From Pricia mediterranea (lineage in GTDB: Bacteria > Bacteroidota > Bacteroidia > Flavobacteriales > Flavobacteriaceae), in the NCBI RefSeq assembly GCF_032248455.1, contig NZ_JAVTTP010000002.1, positions 231,749 through 295,748 of the forward strand: a DNA stretch of 64,000 nucleotides. The letters run 5' to 3'. This document shows positions 41,993-50,018 of this stretch, in pieces. Within the stretch, counting starts at the first letter, position 1. Each line of letters opens with the position of its first letter. Under the pieces are notes generated by a model, which saw only the letters and a program-made list of their open reading frames with translations, was not told where the DNA came from and did no database searches. A program made the position numbers and the translations under genes.

Positions 41993-42772
41993 TTAAGGCA
42001 AGAATCTAGCGGTGAATTCCGTTTGCAGCCAGCCCAAACCGGCGACCGCGGCAAGCACTTCGGAAGGATCTTTGGAAAGATCGAGTCCGTTGTCTACAGT
42101 GACCACATCATCACCTGCAAAATCCGCGGACCCCGGGTTAACCAAGGTTCGGATGGCCGAGGCATGTCGCGCCTCTACGGATACGATTTTACCTGCCAAA
42201 ACCAAATAGGTGGGATTTTCCAGTAATTTACCGGCTCCGTTATACGCCGATACCCCCGTATCTTCAAGAACCTTCGCTGTATTCAATACCTGATCTCGGT
42301 TTCCGAAGTCGAAATCACCATAATCGAATTCCAGGTCCGGCAACATCAACTCCGTCTTATCTCCGACCGCAGCACCTATTGCCGCCCTGAAGAATTCTCT
42401 GTGGTTTACCTCGTGGTAATAGAGATCGGTCAGCACCGTTTTCTCTTCCTGCGAACAGTTTTTATAGAATCCGTTGACGACCTTGGTATAGAAATCAGCC
42501 TCGAGCTGCTCCAGTGCATAGGCATAGTTTAAAACGCCCAAGTCCCCTTCGCCCAAATCGAAAATTCCATTTCCTTCGTCCGGTGTCTCGTCACCGTCAC
42601 CTCCGGCATCCGGATTTGGAGGAGTTGTCGGCTGCATGGCCATCTCTTCCTTGCTACAGGCCACCATAAGTCCGGCCCCCGCTACTGCGAGCCCCCCTAA
42701 CTTGATAAACTGTCTGCGCGGATTGCCGGAATTTCCTTTCGGGCTGATAACCTTGATCTTCTGTTTTTTCAT
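41993..42772 (-). CDS. Ferritin-like domain lipoprotein (Tat-type signal with lipobox)
   Basis: 259 residues. The signal NPRRQFIKLGGLAVAGAGLMVACSK combines a twin-arginine motif with a lipobox (VAC, near residue 40). A Pro/Asp/Gly-rich linker (about 50-70) leads to the ferritin-like domain: YALEQLEADFYTKV, YYHEVNHREFF, AKVLEDTGVSAYNGAGK and VSVEARHASAIRTL. It heads the ferritin-like pair. Being lipidated and next to a soluble exported relative suggests the two work together at the envelope. Confidence 0.87.
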   Translation of the reverse strand: MKKQKIKVISPKGNSGNPRRQFIKLGGLAVAGAGLMVACSKEEMAMQPTTPPNPDAGGDGDETPDEGNGIFDLGEGDLGVLNYAYALEQLEADFYTKVVNGFYKNCSQEEKTVLTDLYYHEVNHREFFRAAIGAAVGDKTELMLPDLEFDYGDFDFGNRDQVLNTAKVLEDTGVSAYNGAGKLLENPTYLVLAGKIVSVEARHASAIRTLVNPGSADFAGDDVVTVDNGLDLSKDPSEVLAAVAGLGWLQTEFTARFLP

Positions 42773-43228
42773 AATGATTGTGCTTTAGTTAATAAGGCAG
42801 ACTTTTCGTTCTGCTTTGGTAATACTAACGGGATGGGATAGGCGAGGGTTTGGAAATTTGTCGAGATTTAACATACCTCACTTGATTTTAACTAAATTTT
42901 AGTAGTTTTTCATCAAAAATGAAGCTTGTGAGTTGTCTTTAATAAACTCTTAAAGGTGTTTTATTGCTAAAAATGCAAGGTGAGGTTACCGTGGTGTTCA
43001 GGGATTGCTGGGGGAACGGAATGCTGTCATCCGGGGAATGGCTTCCAGCAAAAACTTGAATCCTGCAAGAACAGGCATCAGATCAACGAAGTCCGTGGGG
43101 AAGTTCCTTCACCGTTTTGCTCTTAGGAAATGGAAGCCGGCAAGCACGGGTTCAACGCCCCTATGCTGACGGAGGCTGGCACAAATGGGAGGAGAATTGC
43201 CAGGCTTTGGGCGATGCATCAGGAGGAC
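42773..43228. other. Gap upstream of the ferritin-like pair
   Basis: The promoter of the pair should lie in the AT-rich part at 42773-42970. The rest (about 43010-43225) is unusually G/C-rich for a gap, with an 8-bp inverted word (GGCTTCCA near 43041, TGGAAGCC near 43131), and resembles degenerate dispersed repeat sequence. No gene is seen. Confidence 0.4.
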
Positions 43229-43528
43229 CTATACCTCCACGGTATTTTTACTCGGGGTCCGCTTATATACGTAGGTATAAAGCCACATCAGGGTAAAAGA
43301 GGGGATAATATCGAGTCCGGGAACGATTTCTTCAATAAAAGCAAGAATTCCGGCAGTTTGGCCAATTTTGCCCTTGTACAAGCGCGTCATCAGCCATCCG
43401 GCAATCGGAGCCCAAACGATATCGGAAAATTCCCCAATAAAAGGAATGGCAAAGGAAAGCATTCCGATGCCATCGAAAACGATACCTAATAACAATTTTT
43501 TGTATTTGTTGTCGGTTGCGTTATCCAT
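43229..43528 (-). CDS. Small conserved membrane protein
   Basis: 99 residues from the ATG at 43528 (MDNATDNKYKKLLLGIVFDGIG); a longer open frame upstream reads through repeat sequence and is not used. Two or three hydrophobic segments are seen (GIGMLSFAIPFIGEFSDIVWAP, GQTAGILAFIEEIVPGLDII, FTLMWLYTYVY). I recognise the type as a recurrent flavobacterial protein without known function. Confidence 0.7.
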   Translation of the reverse strand: MDNATDNKYKKLLLGIVFDGIGMLSFAIPFIGEFSDIVWAPIAGWLMTRLYKGKIGQTAGILAFIEEIVPGLDIIPSFTLMWLYTYVYKRTPSKNTVEV

Positions 43529-43584
43529 ATAAATAGTTACGTGTTCGGGTGTGGTAGAGCAATAAAAGTGCCAAAAATTCGAGT

Positions 43585-43637
43585 GGCAGTTCGTAGTTGG
43601 CTGTGGCAGTTCGCAGTCGCAGTGGCGGTTGGCAGGG
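43585..43637. repeat. Degenerate 7-base-period array (GGCAGTT type)
   Basis: Successive words GGCAGTT, CGTAGTT, GGCTGT, GGCAGTT, CGCAGTC, GCAGT, GGCGGTT, GGCAGGG follow each other with a period of about 7 bases, with two single- or double-base slips. Confidence 0.6.
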
Positions 43638-43727
43638 AATTTATGCAGAGGCAAGAACTAAGGGGCAGGCAAGTACCTAGAGGCTCGTGTCTTCGGTCAC
43701 CCGTCTCCCGTGGAACATCGGTCTTCC

Positions 43728-43755
43728 ATTCTCTATTCTCTATTCTCTATTCTCA
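43728..43755. repeat. Tandem 7-mer ATTCTCT, four copies
   Basis: Three perfect copies of ATTCTCT and a fourth ATTCTCA run from 43728 to 43755. The last copy overlaps the stop codon of folE (43753-43755). Confidence 0.8.
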
Positions 43756-44352
43756 AGAAAGTTCTGAACTGATCAGTTTCAAGAACTCGTTACGGGTCTC
43801 GATTTTCTCGAACTGGCCCCGGAATCCCGAAGTGGTAGTGACCGAATTTTGCTTTTGCACGCCCCGCATCATCATACACATGTGGGCTGCCTCGATGACC
43901 ACGGCAACGCCTTTGGGCTTTAGAGTGTTATTAATGCATTCTAGAATGTCGTGGGTCAAGCGTTCCTGCACCTGTAATCTGCGCGCAAAAACATCGACCA
44001 CCCGGGGTATCTTGCTCAATCCCACAATATGTCCATCGGGAATATAGGCTACGTGCGCCTTCCCGAAAAACGGCAACATATGGTGCTCGCAAAGGGAATA
44101 CAGTTCGATATTTTTAATAATGACCATATCGTCATAACTTTCGGCGAACATGGCGCTGTTAAGAATTTCCACCGCATCCTGTTTGTAGCCCTGCGTCAAA
44201 AACATCATGGCCTTTGCGGCCCGCTCGGGAGTCTTTACGAGTCCCTCTCGATTGACGTCCTCGCCAAGCTCACCGATAATTTTGGTGTAGCTGGACTTTA
44301 CGTCGTTGGCGATTTCGATATTGTATTCCTCAAGATTTTGGTAAGGGGACAT
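43753..44352 (-). CDS. folE: GTP cyclohydrolase I
   Basis: 199 residues. FolE converts GTP to 7,8-dihydroneopterin triphosphate, the first step of folate synthesis. Zinc ligands are seen in [19 protein letters not shown] (Cys and His) and in [12 protein letters not shown] (Cys); [35 protein letters not shown] and [10 protein letters not shown] are further hallmarks. The stop codon is embedded in the first unit of a 7-base tandem repeat. Confidence 0.97.
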   Translation of the reverse strand: MSPYQNLEEYNIEIANDVKSSYTKIIGELGEDVNREGLVKTPERAAKAMMFLTQGYKQDAVEILNSAMFAESYDDMVIIKNIELYSLCEHHMLPFFGKAHVAYIPDGHIVGLSKIPRVVDVFARRLQVQERLTHDILECINNTLKPKGVAVVIEAAHMCMMMRGVQKQNSVTTTSGFRGQFEKIETRNEFLKLISSELS

Positions 44353-44738
44353 AAGATTGTATGTTGTTTATTTATTTGGGTACAATGTTAAACAAAAATA
44401 GGGATCTATCCGAGGGCAATGATACTATTTTCTAGTAAAACTAGCGGATGTATCCTGATTTTCAATGATCGGTTTTAGTATTTTTGATTTTTAAAGAAGA
44501 TGGTTGTCCGCTTCATTACCTAATCGTCAGATAAGAACATAGACGCTAGATCAACTACCTCGGGGCAAGCCCTCGAAGCATTTGTAAGGAAAAAACATTA
44601 GGGTTTCGAGGTAAGCCTCGGAGCATTGAAATCTCGATTATCGAGTAAACAAGAGGTAAGACTGTCGATTTTTCCCGAGGATGGGCCGCGTCTTCAAAAT
44701 TTTTTAGTCCTTTGTCCGATAAAGAAAAAACCACGCGC
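44353..44738. other. Gap between divergent folE and the ABC ATPase
   Basis: It contains the direct-repeat element at 44558-44645. Otherwise no gene or clear promoter was assigned. Confidence 0.45.
44558..44645. repeat. Dispersed-repeat-like element: two direct repeats and a palindrome
   Basis: CCTCGGGGCAAGC then CCTCGAAGCATT (44558-44582) is repeated imperfectly at 44604-44627 (TTTCGAGGTAAGC then CTCGGAGCATT). The second copy is followed by the perfect palindrome CTCGATTATCGAG (44633-44645). Direct repeats with a terminal hairpin suggest an intergenic repeat family. Confidence 0.5.
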
Positions 44739-45416
44739 ATGATCAAGGCCAAAAACATCCAAAAATTTTATGGGGAGCTGCAAGTGCTAAAAGGTGTCGA
44801 CCTCCACATCGAAAAAAAGGAAATTGTATCGGTCGTCGGAACCTCCGGGGCCGGCAAGACTACTTTGCTGCAGATTTTGGGTACGCTAGACGGGCCTTCG
44901 AACCCCGACCAGAGCGAACTGCTGATCGACGGGGTGGCCGTAAATACCTTATCCGACAGAGAACTGGCCCGGTTCCGAAACGCAAATATCGGCTTTATCT
45001 TTCAGTTCCATCAGCTGCTGCCGGAATTTACAGCCCTGGAGAATGTCTGTATCCCGGCCTTTATAAAGAACGTCTCCAAAGCTAAAGCGGAGGCCAAGGC
45101 CAAGGAACTGCTCGATTTTTTGGGACTTGCGGAGCGCTACGACCATAAGCCGAACGAACTCTCCGGAGGGGAGCAACAGCGGGTAGCCGTGGCGCGTGCC
45201 TTGGTCAACGACCCCGCAATCATCTTCGCCGATGAACCGAGCGGTAATCTGGACTCCGAAAGTGCCGACAACCTGCACCGGCTTTTTTTTGACCTACGCG
45301 ACCAATTCGGACAGACTTTCGTCATCGTTACCCATAATGAGCAACTGGCCGATATGGCAGACCGCAAACTAACCATGGTCGATGGGGTCATCGTGAACAA
45401 GGAAGTGGTGGCCTAA
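44739..45416 (+). CDS. lolD: ABC transporter ATP-binding protein (LolD/MacB type)
   Basis: 225 residues from the ATG at 44739 ([12 protein letters not shown]). Walker A is [11 protein letters not shown], the signature [15 protein letters not shown], Walker [14 protein letters not shown], and the switch histidine in FVIVTHNEQ. Length and sequence fit LolD, the ATPase of lipoprotein release, or MacB-like ATPases. No permease gene is adjacent, so the partner (LolCE-like) must lie elsewhere; this makes the Lol assignment likely but not certain. Confidence 0.85.
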   Translation: MIKAKNIQKFYGELQVLKGVDLHIEKKEIVSVVGTSGAGKTTLLQILGTLDGPSNPDQSELLIDGVAVNTLSDRELARFRNANIGFIFQFHQLLPEFTALENVCIPAFIKNVSKAKAEAKAKELLDFLGLAERYDHKPNELSGGEQQRVAVARALVNDPAIIFADEPSGNLDSESADNLHRLFFDLRDQFGQTFVIVTHNEQLADMADRKLTMVDGVIVNKEVVA

Positions 45417-45543
45417 TGCCAAACTCAAAAAACCGCCTCAAGTTGCCTTAAAAATAGAAGCCCAACACAATTGGAGGTCAGAATTCCGTGAAAAAATCAC
45501 GATTTAGAATTTTTTAAACGCTATTTAATTCGAAGGGGAAACC

Positions 45544-46092
45544 ATGCTAACGGAAATTTGGGATTTTGTAAAAAATCCGATTTATAAAGAGGATGACACA
45601 TTTGGTTTTAAGTATCGAATTTCAATTTTTCTCCGACTGTTGGGCTATTCCGTCGCCATAAGTCTCGTTCTTAGCGTGCTGATCGCAATGCTCGAAGCGA
45701 CCTTCCAAATAAAGCCGGGCGAACATGCTTTGAGCGAAATGCTCGATGAACACGGCTCATTCTACTTCTTTCTTTTTTTGGTCGTCGTAGCGCCTCCGCT
45801 TGAAGAATTGATTTTCAGGGGACCGTTGATTTGGTTTAAAAACAGCGGAGCTTTCAAATACGTGTTCTATTTGTTATCCTTGAGCTTCGGCATCGTACAT
45901 CTCGGCAATTTCGAATCCTTTACCTGGTTCAACCTGCTCTTAATCTTGCCCCAGACCTGCGTGGGCCTAATTTTTGCATTTTTGCGTGTCAGGTTCGATC
46001 TGATGTGGGCCGTGGCACTGCACGCATGTTATAACCTTGTCTTAGCGGGCCCGATACTACTAATGAAAATTCTAAACATACCTTTGGAATGA
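45544..46092 (+). CDS. CPBP family intramembrane metalloprotease (Abi/Rce1-like)
   Basis: 182 residues with four or more hydrophobic helices. The three CPBP motifs are present: APPLEELIFRGPLIW (EExxxR), SFGIVHLGNF (FxxxH) and the late HACYNLVLAGPIL (HxxxN). Members cleave prenylated or peptide-leader substrates within membranes, and some protect against bacteriocins. The substrate is unknown. The stop overlaps the next gene by four bases (ATGA), implying coupled translation. Confidence 0.88.
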   Translation: MLTEIWDFVKNPIYKEDDTFGFKYRISIFLRLLGYSVAISLVLSVLIAMLEATFQIKPGEHALSEMLDEHGSFYFFLFLVVVAPPLEELIFRGPLIWFKNSGAFKYVFYLLSLSFGIVHLGNFESFTWFNLLLILPQTCVGLIFAFLRVRFDLMWAVALHACYNLVLAGPILLMKILNIPLE

Positions 46093-46853
46093 CCAAAACA
46101 GAACTTAAGGATTTTTTGGATGCCAAGGTCCTGCAATACGAACATCCCAAGTTTCTGGAAAGCGATCCGATACAGATTCCCCATCGCTTCTCCTTAAAAG
46201 AGGATATCGAGATCAGCGCCTTTCTGACCGCCACCATTGCCTGGGGCAACCGCAAAAGCATTATCAACAACGCCACCCGGCTAATGAACTTGATGGACAA
46301 CGCTCCCCATGATTTTGTAACGAACCACGAGGCGCACGACCTGGAACGGTTGACGGATTTTGTGCACCGTACCTTTAATGGGCGGGATGCATCCTACTTT
46401 ATAACCAGCTTAAAGAACATATACGGACTTCACGGGGGACTCGAAACGGTCTTCGCCATGGAGGCCCCAAAGGGTTTCCAGCAATCCTCCATATCCTCCT
46501 TTAAAAAAAAATTCTTCGAGCTTCCCCATCCTGCCCGTACCCAAAAACACGTGAGCGACCCGATGAGAGGTTCCGCTGCGAAGCGTATCAACATGTTTTT
46601 AAGATGGATGGTGCGACCCGATGATACAGGGGTGGATTTCGGACTTTGGAAACAAATCGGCACCGACCGTTTATCCTGTCCCCTGGATGTACATTCCGGC
46701 AACGTGGCGCGAAAACTTAAACTGCTCCTACGCAAGCAGAACGACGCCAAAGCCGTGGCCGAACTTGATAAAAATCTGCGCAAACTCGACCCCATCGACC
46801 CCGTAAAATACGATTTTGCATTATTCGGGTTGGGCGTTTTTGAAAAGTTCTGA
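46089..46853 (+). CDS. TIGR02757 (DUF2400) family protein
   Basis: 254 residues. LKEDIEISAFLTATIAWGNRKSIINNATRLM near the start, then RTFNGRDASYF, KRINMFLRWMVRPDDTGVDFGLWKQI, and LSCPLDVHSGNVARKLKLL near the end, match the TIGR02757/DUF2400 pattern of Bacteroidota and some Proteobacteria. The function is unknown; an HhH-GPD-like, DNA-glycosylase-related fold has been suggested. It is coupled to the CPBP protease gene by a 4-base overlap. Three 23-bp tandem repeats follow its stop. Confidence 0.85.
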   Translation: MTKTELKDFLDAKVLQYEHPKFLESDPIQIPHRFSLKEDIEISAFLTATIAWGNRKSIINNATRLMNLMDNAPHDFVTNHEAHDLERLTDFVHRTFNGRDASYFITSLKNIYGLHGGLETVFAMEAPKGFQQSSISSFKKKFFELPHPARTQKHVSDPMRGSAAKRINMFLRWMVRPDDTGVDFGLWKQIGTDRLSCPLDVHSGNVARKLKLLLRKQNDAKAVAELDKNLRKLDPIDPVKYDFALFGLGVFEKF

Positions 46854-46856
46854 AGT

Positions 46857-46925
46857 AGGAATGACGCAAGGAATAAGGAAGGAATGACGCAAGGAATAAG
46901 GAAGGAATGACGAAAGGAAGAAGGA
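46857..46925. repeat. Three tandem copies of a 23-base purine-rich repeat
   Basis: Copies at 46857-46879, 46880-46902 and 46903-46925. The first two are identical (AGGAATGACGCAAGGAATAA plus GGA); the third differs at two positions. It starts four bases after the stop of the TIGR02757 gene. Confidence 0.85.
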
Positions 46926-47038
46926 CTGAACTATACTTTTGGGCAGGGCGTAGCCCCGTAGTTTATTTTCCCATCCGTAAACCCGTACACTCCTAAACTT
47001 TTTCCTAATTTTAGGGCGTATCCATAAAAACCAATTTG

Positions 47039-48574
47039 ATGAACAAGCTTTTCGCCAGTGTCCTGTTGCTATTCTGCTTTAATTTTGCGCTCAATGCGCA
47101 ACAAAAAGAAGCCCAAAAAACCGATTCCCCCTCGTATTCCGCCTATCAACGGAAAATTCCCATCGATACGGCCATTACCACCCAGCACAGTGTGACCATC
47201 AACGGAACCGCCATCGACTATACCGCTACGGCGGGCATGCAGCCCGCATGGGACGAAAAAGGAGAGCCGATTGCGGCCCTGCAGTACACCTATTATACTA
47301 GAAACAATGTCAAGGACAGGGCGGCTAGACCTTTGTTGATCTCCTTTAACGGGGGACCGGGTTCGGCCTCGGTCTGGATGCATTTGGCCTATACCGGGCC
47401 GCGCATCCTTAAAATCGACGATGAGGGATATCCCGTGCAACCTTATGGGATCAAGGACAATCCCTTTTCGGTGCTGGACGTGACCGATATCGTTTATGTG
47501 AATCCGGCCAATACAGGATATTCCAGGACGATTCCTGAAGAATTGGACGAAAAAGGCCGCGAGAAATTCTTCGGTATCAATGCCGATATCGAATATCTGG
47601 CGGAATGGCTGAACACTTTTGTTACTCGCCACAACCGCTGGCGATCTCCCAAATACATTGTAGGCGAGAGTTATGGCGGTACCCGGGTCATGGGGCTCTC
47701 CCTCGCCCTGCAAAACCAGCAGTGGATGTACCTGAACGGCGTTATCATGGTCTCTCCCGCAGACTATAAGGTCATACGGGTCGGGGGCCCGGTTGCCGAC
47801 GCCATGAACCTACCCTATTTTACCGCGGCAGCATGGCATCACAAGGTTCTTCCCCCTGAACTTCAGAACAAAGACTTGCTCGATATCCTTCCGGAATCCG
47901 AAGAATATACCTTGAACACCTTGATACCCGCTTTGGCCAAAGGTTGGAGTATCGGGGAGAGCGAAAAAAATGCCGTGGCCGAAAAAATGGCCCAATATAC
48001 CGGGTTGGCCAAAAAGGAAATCCTCGATCAAAATCTGGTCGTCTCCACTTCCTATTTTTGGAAAAATCTTTTGAGGGACAAGGGCGCCTATACCTTGGGA
48101 AGGCTCGATAGCCGATATTTAGGTTTTGACAGGCAGGTAGCAGGGATGAAAACGGACTACAATCCCGAGCTGACCTCGTGGCTCCATTCCTTCACCCCGG
48201 CCATCAACTATTACTTACAGGAAAAGCTCAATTTCAAGACGGACATCAAGTACAATATGTTCGGACCGGTACATCCGTGGAACAATGAGAACGACAATAC
48301 CCGTGACGATCTGCGCCAGGCCATGGCCCAGAATCCCTATCTCAACGTACTGATCCAAAGTGGGTACTACGACGGTGCCACCACTTATTTCAATGCCAAG
48401 TACACCATGTGGCAGGTCGATCCCAGCGGGCGGATGAAAGATCGCTTCGAATTCAAGGGGTATCGCAGCGGCCACATGATGTACCTGCGGCGCGATGATC
48501 TTGAAACGGCCAACAACGACATACGCAAGTTTATCGAACGTACCATCGCGAACGGAGAAAGTGCTAAATATTAA
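47039..48574 (+). CDS. S10 family serine carboxypeptidase, secreted
   Basis: 511 residues from the ATG at 47039; an in-frame TTG precedes it. A signal peptide ends near LNAQQ. S10 hallmarks: oxyanion block LISFNGGPGSASVWMH, the nucleophile in VGESYGGTRVMG, the Asp in QSGYYDGATT, and the His in YRSGHMMYL. These enzymes trim C-terminal residues from peptides, most active at acid pH. The bacterial branch is periplasmic or secreted. It is preceded by the 23-base tandem repeat region and followed by an unrelated small membrane protein gene. Confidence 0.92.
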   Translation: MNKLFASVLLLFCFNFALNAQQKEAQKTDSPSYSAYQRKIPIDTAITTQHSVTINGTAIDYTATAGMQPAWDEKGEPIAALQYTYYTRNNVKDRAARPLLISFNGGPGSASVWMHLAYTGPRILKIDDEGYPVQPYGIKDNPFSVLDVTDIVYVNPANTGYSRTIPEELDEKGREKFFGINADIEYLAEWLNTFVTRHNRWRSPKYIVGESYGGTRVMGLSLALQNQQWMYLNGVIMVSPADYKVIRVGGPVADAMNLPYFTAAAWHHKVLPPELQNKDLLDILPESEEYTLNTLIPALAKGWSIGESEKNAVAEKMAQYTGLAKKEILDQNLVVSTSYFWKNLLRDKGAYTLGRLDSRYLGFDRQVAGMKTDYNPELTSWLHSFTPAINYYLQEKLNFKTDIKYNMFGPVHPWNNENDNTRDDLRQAMAQNPYLNVLIQSGYYDGATTYFNAKYTMWQVDPSGRMKDRFEFKGYRSGHMMYLRRDDLETANNDIRKFIERTIANGESAKY

Positions 48575-48664
48575 TCCGACGCAGGCGATCAAATTTAATA
48601 AAACTCAACCGTAGTCGATCTTACCAGAAAAACCGTTTAAGCGAGAATAGCTATAAGCAACCTC

Positions 48665-49126
48665 ATGCAGCCGAAGATTTTCCTGAAAATCCTGACCATA
48701 ATCCACACGACACTTACGGCGGGCTTGCTGATCTTTGCCATTTTTGCCTATTACCAAAACCAGGATTTTATTGCGCGGATGGACCGGCAGTCCCTTTTCA
48801 CCTATATCGTACCGATAGTGGCGGCGGCCGGGTATTTTTTAAGCCAATGGATTTTCAAAAAACAATTGGAAGCGATAACAGAGCAAGAGCAGCTTTCCTT
48901 GAAACTGGGAAAATACCAGACGGCGTCCATACTCAAATATGCGGTTCTAGAGGGACCGGGACTTTTAGCCTTATTGGCGTATTTGTGGACGGGAAATGCG
49001 CTACATTTGGTCATCGCCTTGGCCTTGATCGTTTATTTGTTCGTGCAACGGCCGAACGCTGAAAAAATAAAGCGGGAGTTGCCGCTCAATTTAGAAGAAC
49101 AAAAGCAATTCGATGAACTCATATAA
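48665..49126 (+). CDS. Small membrane protein of unknown function
   Basis: 153 residues with four hydrophobic helices (IIHTTLTAGLLIFAIFAYY, LFTYIVPIVAAAGYFLSQWIF, ILKYAVLEGPGLLALLAYLW, LHLVIALALIVYLFV) and a hydrophilic tail (KRELPLNLEEQKQFDELI). I recognise the pattern from other flavobacterial genomes, but not a function. Confidence 0.7.
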   Translation: MQPKIFLKILTIIHTTLTAGLLIFAIFAYYQNQDFIARMDRQSLFTYIVPIVAAAGYFLSQWIFKKQLEAITEQEQLSLKLGKYQTASILKYAVLEGPGLLALLAYLWTGNALHLVIALALIVYLFVQRPNAEKIKRELPLNLEEQKQFDELI

Positions 49127-49308
49127 ACCATTTTGATGCGAAACCCCCAGGTCAAGATCGGTCAAGGCGCACTGAACGAACAACTTCGATCCATGCGTAC
49201 GAGGCATCAAATTCACAAAACCAATTCCCAAATTCCCAAAAGGAAATGAATATGACACTAGCACCGGGAAATTCAGGTCATGGAAATTAACACCACAACC
49301 ACAACAGT

Positions 49309-49998
49309 ATGAAAAACCTTAGATCTTTTTTACTCGCTTTTTTAATTGGCATCGGCCTTGTAGAAGGTCTATATGGACAAGATTGGGCCAATTTAGAGCA
49401 GTTCCGGGAAGCCAACCAGAAACTGGACGCTCCTACCACAGATGAGAATCGTGTGGTTTTTATGGGAAACTCCATTACCATAGGATGGCTGAACAAAAGA
49501 CCGGAATTTTTTAAGGCGAAACCCTATATCAATCGAGGCATCAGCGGCCAAACCACGCCACAGATGCTGGTCCGTTTTCGACAGGATGTCGTGGACCTCA
49601 AGCCCAAAGTTGTCGTTATTCTGGCAGGCACCAATGATATTGCCGGCAATACGGGGCCCTCGACCCTTAAGATGATCGCCGATAATATCAAATCCATGGC
49701 CGAGATCGCCACGGCCAACGACATCAAGGTAGTGCTTTCCTCTACCTTACCGGCCTTCGACTATCCGTGGAAACCCGGACTTGGACCCGCACCCAAGATC
49801 ATCGAGCTCAACAAAATGATCAGGTCCTACGCCGAGGAAAACGGACATGTTTATTTGGACTATTTTTCCGCCATGGCGGACGACCGCAACGGACTTCCCA
49901 AAAAATATGCCCACGATGAAGTGCATCCGACCGTCGAAGGCTATAAAGTCATGGAGCCCCTAGTAGAGGAAGCGATTTCCGAGGCTTTGTCGAAATAG
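49309..49998 (+). CDS. SGNH/GDSL hydrolase, secreted
   Basis: 229 residues with a signal peptide (about 1-23, ending LYGQD). The SGNH blocks are MGNSITIGWLNKR (serine in the GNS form), the block II glycine in INRGISGQTT, the block III AGTNDIAGN, and the block V Asp/His in HDEVHPTVEGYKVMEPLV. Such enzymes deacetylate or cleave esters on carbohydrates. The substrate is unknown. It is followed 20 bases later by an FAD oxidoreductase gene, possibly cotranscribed. Confidence 0.93.
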   Translation: MKNLRSFLLAFLIGIGLVEGLYGQDWANLEQFREANQKLDAPTTDENRVVFMGNSITIGWLNKRPEFFKAKPYINRGISGQTTPQMLVRFRQDVVDLKPKVVVILAGTNDIAGNTGPSTLKMIADNIKSMAEIATANDIKVVLSSTLPAFDYPWKPGLGPAPKIIELNKMIRSYAEENGHVYLDYFSAMADDRNGLPKKYAHDEVHPTVEGYKVMEPLVEEAISEALSK

Positions 49999-50018
49999 AA
50001 AGACCGAAACACAGAAGA

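Noticed and set aside
43541..44047. 168-codon open frame on the plus strand
   Set aside because: Covers 7-base repeat sequence and the antisense of folE.
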